Part shown: piece by piece, positions 16,702 through 19,723 of the stretch
Layout of the letters: each line of letters begins with the position of its first letter
Numbering within the stretch: the stretch's first letter is position 1
Assembly (NCBI GenBank): GCA_003650445.1
Contig: QMQE01000029.1
Location: forward strand, 1 to 19,723
Source of the DNA: Acidobacteriota bacterium
GTDB taxonomy: Bacteria; Acidobacteriota; Holophagae; Thermotomaculales; Thermotomaculaceae
DNA length: 19,723 bases
Reading direction: 5' to 3'
The notes under the pieces: generated by a model
Told to the model about the DNA's origin: nothing
Database searches by the model: none
Seen by the model: the letters and a program-made list of their open reading frames with translations, nothing else
Translations under genes and position numbers: made by a program

Positions 16702-16718
16702 GTACATGGAGGTGAGGA

Positions 16719-17399
16719 ATGGAAATCAGTTGTCCCAATTGTTCCAAAAAATACCGTGTAGATGAGAGCCTGATTCCCGAGAAAGGGCGGAAGGTTAAAT
16801 GCAGAAAATGTGGCCACGTTTTTCTGGTTCAAAGAGAAGAACCGATTCCAGCTGAAGATTCAGGTTTTCAGCTGGATCTCGATTTTAAGGTTCCGGAGAA
16901 TGCTGCCGGAGGCGGAACTGTTCGTATTTCACAGGAACAGATTAACGCTTCTATAAGGAAAGGCGTGATGGAGGAAAAGCAAAAGGATTCAGAAGCTGGG
17001 AAAATAGAACTGGACCTGGATGCGAAGACTCCCCAAAAGAATTTACTTCCTGATGAGCCGATAGAAAAGAAAGATCCGGACAGCGTCCGCTATGTTGTGA
17101 AAATAGAGGGGAATGAATTTTCAGGGCTTACGCTTGATGAGCTGAAGAAATGGATATCGGAGGACCGACTGCTGGAACCAGACGAAGTGAGTCGGGAAGG
17201 GTCAAAAGTATGGGTTCCTGCGGAACGGGTACCGGAACTGATGAAGGCGTTTAAAATGCATGTCTACGAGCAGCGGAAACGCTTTGATCAGGAAGATAAC
17301 CCCTACCTGCGCTTTAAAGAAAAAGAAAACAGGCAGGCGGAAAGGGGGCAGAATAAGAGCTTTTTTGACAGGATTCTGGCTATATTTCGGAAGGGTTAA
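16719..17399 (+). CDS. MJ0042-type zinc-ribbon protein with GYF_2-like domain
   Basis: A 226-residue hydrophilic protein. The N-terminus is a zinc ribbon of the MJ0042/zinc_ribbon_5 type with C5, C8, C28 and C31 (CPNC and CRKC) and the typical YRVDESLIPEKGRKVKCRKC layout. A low-complexity acidic linker (about 40-115) follows. Residues about 122-186 look like a GYF_2 (DUF4339) domain: a short beta strand YVVKIEGNEFSGLTLDELKKWI, then LEPDEVSREGSKVWVPAERV and PEL. The basic C-terminal tail is about 190-226. No transmembrane segment is visible. Such proteins are common in Deltaproteobacteria and relatives, and their function is mostly unknown. A strong GGAGGTGA 4-10 nt before the ATG supports the start. 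It begins a three-gene group with the next two genes, 6 nt from the second. Confidence 0.75.
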   Translation: MEISCPNCSKKYRVDESLIPEKGRKVKCRKCGHVFLVQREEPIPAEDSGFQLDLDFKVPENAAGGGTVRISQEQINASIRKGVMEEKQKDSEAGKIELDLDAKTPQKNLLPDEPIEKKDPDSVRYVVKIEGNEFSGLTLDELKKWISEDRLLEPDEVSREGSKVWVPAERVPELMKAFKMHVYEQRKRFDQEDNPYLRFKEKENRQAERGQNKSFFDRILAIFRKG

Positions 17400-17405
17400 C
17401 TTTTA

Positions 17406-18023
17406 ATGCAGCAGGAAGAAGTCAAAATACTTCTGGACAAGCTGGAAAGAGATATCAAACGGCTGAGAATGGAATATAACCGGTTTATCTCCAATGCGCC
17501 GGATGTGAACATAGAATTTGCCGAAAAACGGGTAATGGACCTGATCAAATTGCTTCACAAAACGACATTCAAGAAATACGTTTTCAAATTCCGTTTTGAA
17601 AATCTGGTGGCACGGTTCAATGTATTGAAGATCAACTTTTACAGAATGGCCGGAATCCGGGAAAAGAACAAAGAAAAAGTCAGGGAAATGCTGGCTAAGA
17701 TTGAAGGGAAAAAGGACAACACAAAACAAAGCCCTTCTCCAGCAAAGAAATCAGAAAAACAAGTGCCGGCAACAGATAAACATGCTTTGAGATTGTCCAG
17801 GCCAGGCAGCCAGGAAGGGGAGCTTGAGGCCTTCTACGGACGATATGTAGAGTTGAAGACCATCCACGAAGGTATGGTTACCTTGTCGTATGATGATTTT
17901 GTCCAGCGGGTTTCAGATCGATTGGAAAAGGCAAAAACGAGCGGTAGAGGTAAAGAGCTTGAATGCAAACTTGTTGAAGAAAATGGGAAAGTAAAGATAA
18001 AGAGCAAGGTGGTAAAGAAATGA
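17406..18023 (+). CDS. Hypothetical protein resembling the MXAN_5187 C-terminal family
   Basis: A 205-residue, highly charged, soluble protein with two conserved-looking parts. The helical N-terminal part (about residues 4-98) contains LERDIKRLRMEYNRFI and KFRFENLVARFNVL. A Lys/Ser/Pro-rich linker runs from about 99 to 135. The C-terminal part (about 140-205) has FYGRYVELKTIHEGMVTLSYDDF and ends in a strand pattern EENGKVKIKSKVVKK. From memory this order matches proteins annotated as MXAN_5187 C-terminal domain proteins in myxobacteria and other phyla, whose function I do not know; this is recognition by pattern, not a search. The ribosome binding site (AAGGG, 17391-17395) is weak and 10 nt from the ATG. 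The stop overlaps the start of the next gene, so it is co-translated with the flavoprotein. Confidence 0.7.
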   Translation: MQQEEVKILLDKLERDIKRLRMEYNRFISNAPDVNIEFAEKRVMDLIKLLHKTTFKKYVFKFRFENLVARFNVLKINFYRMAGIREKNKEKVREMLAKIEGKKDNTKQSPSPAKKSEKQVPATDKHALRLSRPGSQEGELEAFYGRYVELKTIHEGMVTLSYDDFVQRVSDRLEKAKTSGRGKELECKLVEENGKVKIKSKVVKK

Positions 18024-19366
18024 CGAACCGTTATGCAGTTATTGGTGGAGTTGCCGCGGGGATGAGTGCGGCCAGCCGGATTCGAAAAGTGGACCCGGAT
18101 TCTGAAATCGTTGTATTTGAAAAAGGCGCATACATTTCTTACAGTGCATGCAGTATGCCCTATTATATTGCCAACCCGGAAACGCAGTTGGAGAATCTTA
18201 TTGTCCTCAGCGTGGAGAATGCCAGAAACAAGAGGCGGATTGATGTGCGCACCGGGCATCTTGTGACCCGGATTCTTCCGGCGCAGCGGAAAATTGAATT
18301 TGCAAAATTGCCATCAGGGCTCGAGGGCAGCTATACTTACGATCGACTTGTCATTGCCACAGGTGCCACACCGTACGTACCGCCGATTCCCGGTGCTGAC
18401 AGGCCCAACGTTGTGGTGCTGAGGACCCTTGACGACGGCCGCCGTATCAAAGAAATGGTTGAGAGTGGCACTATCCGAAAAGCTGCCATCCTTGGTGCTG
18501 GGTATGTGGGACTTGAAATGTGTGAATCTCTGAGAAAATGTGGCGTTGAAGTCACGCTGATTTCTGCCCGTTCTACACCCATGTTCGGCTGGAACGAAAA
18601 AATTGTTGCCACAGTGATTAAAACTCTGGGTGAAAATGGGGTGAATCTGATCGTAAATGGCAAAGTGGAACGGATTACGGAGAAAGGCGTTCGGCTCACT
18701 GACCGACTGGTGGAAGCCGATCTTGTGCTGCTGGCAAAGGGGATTCGTCCCAATGGGAAGCTGGCTGAAGAAGCGGGAATCCGTCTCGGTGTGGCCGGAG
18801 CCATTGCAGTGGATCAACGAATGGAAACTTCTATTGCAGGGATATTCGCAGCTGGGGACTGCGCGGAATCTTATCACCGGATTAGCAACAAGAAAATCTA
18901 CGTCCCCCTTGGCACAGTTGCAAACAAACACGGCCGTGTGGCAGGGCTCAATTGCGCCCGGCAATCCGCACGGTTCCCCGGCGCCATTTCCAGTGCCGAA
19001 TTCAAGTTGTTTGAAATGGAAGTTGCCCGGACTGGAATGACCCTTCATGAGGCGCTGGAAAACGGCTTTGAAGCAGAGGAAATCGTGATTACGGCATCTT
19101 CCGCTGCTCATGGCTATCCGGAAAGTGTTCCCATACAAGTGGAAATGGTTGGGGATAAACAAAGTGGCCGCCTGCTCGGTGCCCAGATGATAGGTGCAGC
19201 GGGTGTGGCAGAGCGAATCAACATCATTGCCGTGGCAATTTTTAACGGAAACACCGTTGATGAGTTCTCCATGTTCGACCTGGCATACGCGCCGCCCTTT
19301 TCTCCAGTCTGGGACCCGGTACTGGTCGCCGCAAACGTATTGAAGGGGAAACTGGGGAGAATCTGA
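18020..19366 (+). CDS. CoA-disulfide reductase / NADH oxidase-type FAD flavoprotein
   Basis: A 448-residue pyridine-nucleotide-disulfide oxidoreductase. The FAD fingerprint is at the N-terminus (YAVIGGVAAGMSAASRIRK, residues 4-22). A single redox cysteine, C44, sits in SYSACSMPYYI, as in CoA-disulfide reductases and NADH oxidases of this branch, not the CxxxxC of glutathione or lipoamide reductases. VIATGATPYVPPIPG and the NAD(P)H Rossmann loop GAGYVG (159-164) follow, then the second FAD motif GIFAAGDCA (274-282). The dimerisation domain has YAPPFSPVWDP with Y423, near the catalytic tyrosine of the Staphylococcus enzyme. There is no C-terminal rhodanese domain. Likely substrates are CoA disulfide, CoA persulfide or related low-molecular-weight disulfides; NADH oxidase or peroxidase activity is the alternative. 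The ATG overlaps the preceding stop (ATGA) with AAGGTGG upstream. Confidence 0.88.
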   Translation: MTNRYAVIGGVAAGMSAASRIRKVDPDSEIVVFEKGAYISYSACSMPYYIANPETQLENLIVLSVENARNKRRIDVRTGHLVTRILPAQRKIEFAKLPSGLEGSYTYDRLVIATGATPYVPPIPGADRPNVVVLRTLDDGRRIKEMVESGTIRKAAILGAGYVGLEMCESLRKCGVEVTLISARSTPMFGWNEKIVATVIKTLGENGVNLIVNGKVERITEKGVRLTDRLVEADLVLLAKGIRPNGKLAEEAGIRLGVAGAIAVDQRMETSIAGIFAAGDCAESYHRISNKKIYVPLGTVANKHGRVAGLNCARQSARFPGAISSAEFKLFEMEVARTGMTLHEALENGFEAEEIVITASSAAHGYPESVPIQVEMVGDKQSGRLLGAQMIGAAGVAERINIIAVAIFNGNTVDEFSMFDLAYAPPFSPVWDPVLVAANVLKGKLGRI

Positions 19367-19403
19367 GGCAGGAACCGGCCGATTTTCAGCCTTAAAAATA
19401 ACC

Positions 19404-19417
19404 ATTCAGCGCTGAAT
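19404..19417. repeat. Perfect 14-bp palindrome
   Basis: ATTCAGCGCTGAAT is its own reverse complement. It lies between the flavoprotein stop and the rRNA promoter, about 43 bp before the -35 box. It could be a protein-binding site or part of the mRNA end of the upstream operon. No recognised regulator motif is matched. Confidence 0.5.
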
Positions 19418-19421
19418 TTCA

Positions 19422-19446
19422 GGATAGCAAGAAAATATCCCTTTTT
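19422..19446 (+). terminator. Weak candidate terminator after the flavoprotein gene
   Basis: GGATA (19422-19426) can pair with TATCC (19436-19440) around a 9-nt loop, followed by CTTTTT. The stem is short and A/T-rich, so it is weak as an intrinsic terminator. Its position at the end of the operon and before the rRNA promoter makes it plausible. Confidence 0.35.
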
Positions 19447-19450
19447 CGTT

Positions 19451-19487
19451 AAAAAACTGTTGACTTCCCCGTCAGGTTTAGTAAAAT
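19451..19487 (+). promoter_or_regulatory. rRNA operon promoter with A-tract UP-like element
   Basis: TTGACT (19460-19465) and TAAAAT (19482-19487) are separated by 16 bp, and an A6 run (19451-19456) sits just upstream of the -35 box in the place of a proximal UP element. The predicted start is near 19494. The distance to the predicted mature 16S 5' end is about 210 nt, which fits an rRNA leader. It is the best sigma70-like match I found in the window. Confidence 0.75.
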
Positions 19488-19578
19488 CCATCCTTGCCTG
19501 CTGAAATGAATCAGTAATGCGAAGTTCTTTTGGAAAGTGGAGTGAAAGCTCAGTTGAGAACAGCAGGTATGGTCAATG

Positions 19579-19606
19579 GGGACTATAGGTTTGGTCCCGT
19601 TTTTTT
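19579..19606 (+). terminator. Terminator-like hairpin in the rRNA leader
   Basis: GGGAC (19579-19583) pairs with GTCCC (19594-19598) around a 10-nt loop and is followed by GTTTTTTT (19599-19606). It looks like a weak intrinsic terminator and ends exactly where the boxA-like element begins. It may act as an attenuator or be a leader structure without terminating function. Confidence 0.45.
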
Positions 19607-19621
19607 GGGTCTTTGACAACT
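19607..19621 (+). promoter_or_regulatory. boxA-like antitermination element
   Basis: GGGTCTTTGACAACT resembles rRNA leader boxA elements (E. coli TGCTCTTTAACAA; Bacillus TGTTCTTTGAAAACT). In known rrn operons NusB and NusE (S10) bind the RNA here to build an antitermination complex. It lies about 100 nt before the 16S 5' end, a usual location. Confidence 0.7.
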
Positions 19622-19651
19622 GGATAGTGGATAGGATGCTTGTAAAGAGGG

Positions 19652-19663
19652 CCTCGGAAGAGG
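19652..19663 (+). other. GNRA-tetraloop hairpin in the rRNA leader
   Basis: CCTC (19652-19655), loop GGAA, and GAGG (19660-19663) form a 4-bp stem with a GNRA-type tetraloop. It is followed by an A/T-rich segment before 16S. Such small hairpins are common in precursor rRNA leaders; the role is unknown. Confidence 0.4.
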
Positions 19664-19704
19664 AACTTGAAAATTTTTTTGTTAGAGTTTATTTTACAGA
19701 GATT

Positions 19705-19723
19705 GAACTTGAGGGTTTGATCC
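19705..19723 (+). rRNA. rrs: 16S ribosomal RNA, 5' end only (cut by window edge)
   Basis: The last bases GAGGGTTTGATCC match the universal 5' start of 16S rRNA (E. coli AGAGTTTGATC; the TTTGATC core is identical). Aligned to E. coli numbering, base 12 falls at 19716, which puts the mature 5' end near 19705. The promoter and boxA upstream support the call. Too little is visible to name a taxon. The exact 5' end is uncertain by a few bases. Confidence 0.85.

Larger units (their letters stand above)
19494..19704 (+). other. rRNA operon leader region
   Basis: This roughly 210-nt stretch between the predicted transcription start and 16S rRNA contains no coding frame. It holds a hairpin followed by a T-run (19579-19606), a boxA-like antitermination element (19607-19621), a small GNRA-capped hairpin (19652-19663) and an A/T-rich stretch (about 19670-19700) that may be part of the processing stem. 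The partner strand of the processing stem lies beyond the window. Confidence 0.7.

Noticed and set aside
18314..19405. Long open frame (363 codons) on the minus strand
   Set aside because: It lies fully opposite the CoA-disulfide-reductase gene, whose FAD, NAD(P)H and cysteine motifs are unambiguous on the + strand. The antisense product is rich in His, Cys and Phe and shows no family pattern.
19613..19641. Perfect TTGACA as a second rRNA promoter (P2)
   Set aside because: TTGACA at 19613-19618 has no acceptable -10 box at 15-19 bp spacing. The sequence is better explained as part of the boxA element TCTTTGACAAC.
1..19723. CRISPR arrays, insertion sequences, tRNAs, attachment sites
   Set aside because: No spaced direct repeats, transposase-like products, tRNA cloverleafs or flanking duplications were seen. 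The tight same-strand operon layout leaves almost no room for them.

Overview
This 19.7 kb window is bacterial chromosome, and all recognisable genes lie on the + strand. It holds a complete fourteen-gene respiratory complex I operon (nuoA to nuoN, roughly 1.0-14.1 kb). Upstream, 13 bp away, is the 3' part of a gene for a tetratricopeptide-repeat protein. Downstream, with overlapping stop and start codons, come a Rex-type NADH/NAD+ sensor and a DinG/XPD-family iron-sulfur helicase. A 68 bp gap with a plausible promoter and a strong ribosome binding site then opens a second group of three genes: an MJ0042-type zinc-ribbon protein with a GYF_2-like domain, a protein resembling the MXAN_5187 family, and a CoA-disulfide-reductase-type flavoprotein. 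The last 350 bp are the promoter and leader of an rRNA operon, and the window ends about 19 nt into 16S rRNA.

Complex I looks functional and conventional. NuoE, NuoF and NuoG form the NADH-oxidising arm. NuoB, C, D and I carry electrons from the Fe-S chain to quinone. NuoA, H, J, K, L, M and N are the membrane arm. Every cluster-ligand set and key proton-path residue I looked for is present, including the extra N7 cluster cysteines of NuoG. NuoC and NuoD are separate genes. The unusual points are a short NuoG (507 aa, reduced molybdopterin-type domain), a 41-nt overlap of nuoB and nuoC, and a one-residue shortening in the conserved NuoH quinone loop. Placing Rex as the last coupled gene behind nuoN suggests that expression of complex I and of a sensor of its substrate ratio are tied together. 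No Rex operator is visible, because the operon promoter lies left of the window.

The organism is a bacterium of moderate G+C (judged by eye, not counted) with an NADH-dependent respiratory chain. The MJ0042/GYF_2 protein and the MXAN_5187-like protein are types I associate with Deltaproteobacteria/Myxococcota and some other Gram-negative phyla. I cannot assign a phylum from the 19 visible bases of 16S rRNA. I see no mobile element, CRISPR array, tRNA or sign of recent transfer. I do not see a clearly new defence or metabolic system. The best leads are the TPR-nuo-rex-dinG gene string, the uncharacterised zinc-ribbon/MXAN_5187-like pair beside the flavoprotein, and the structured rRNA leader.
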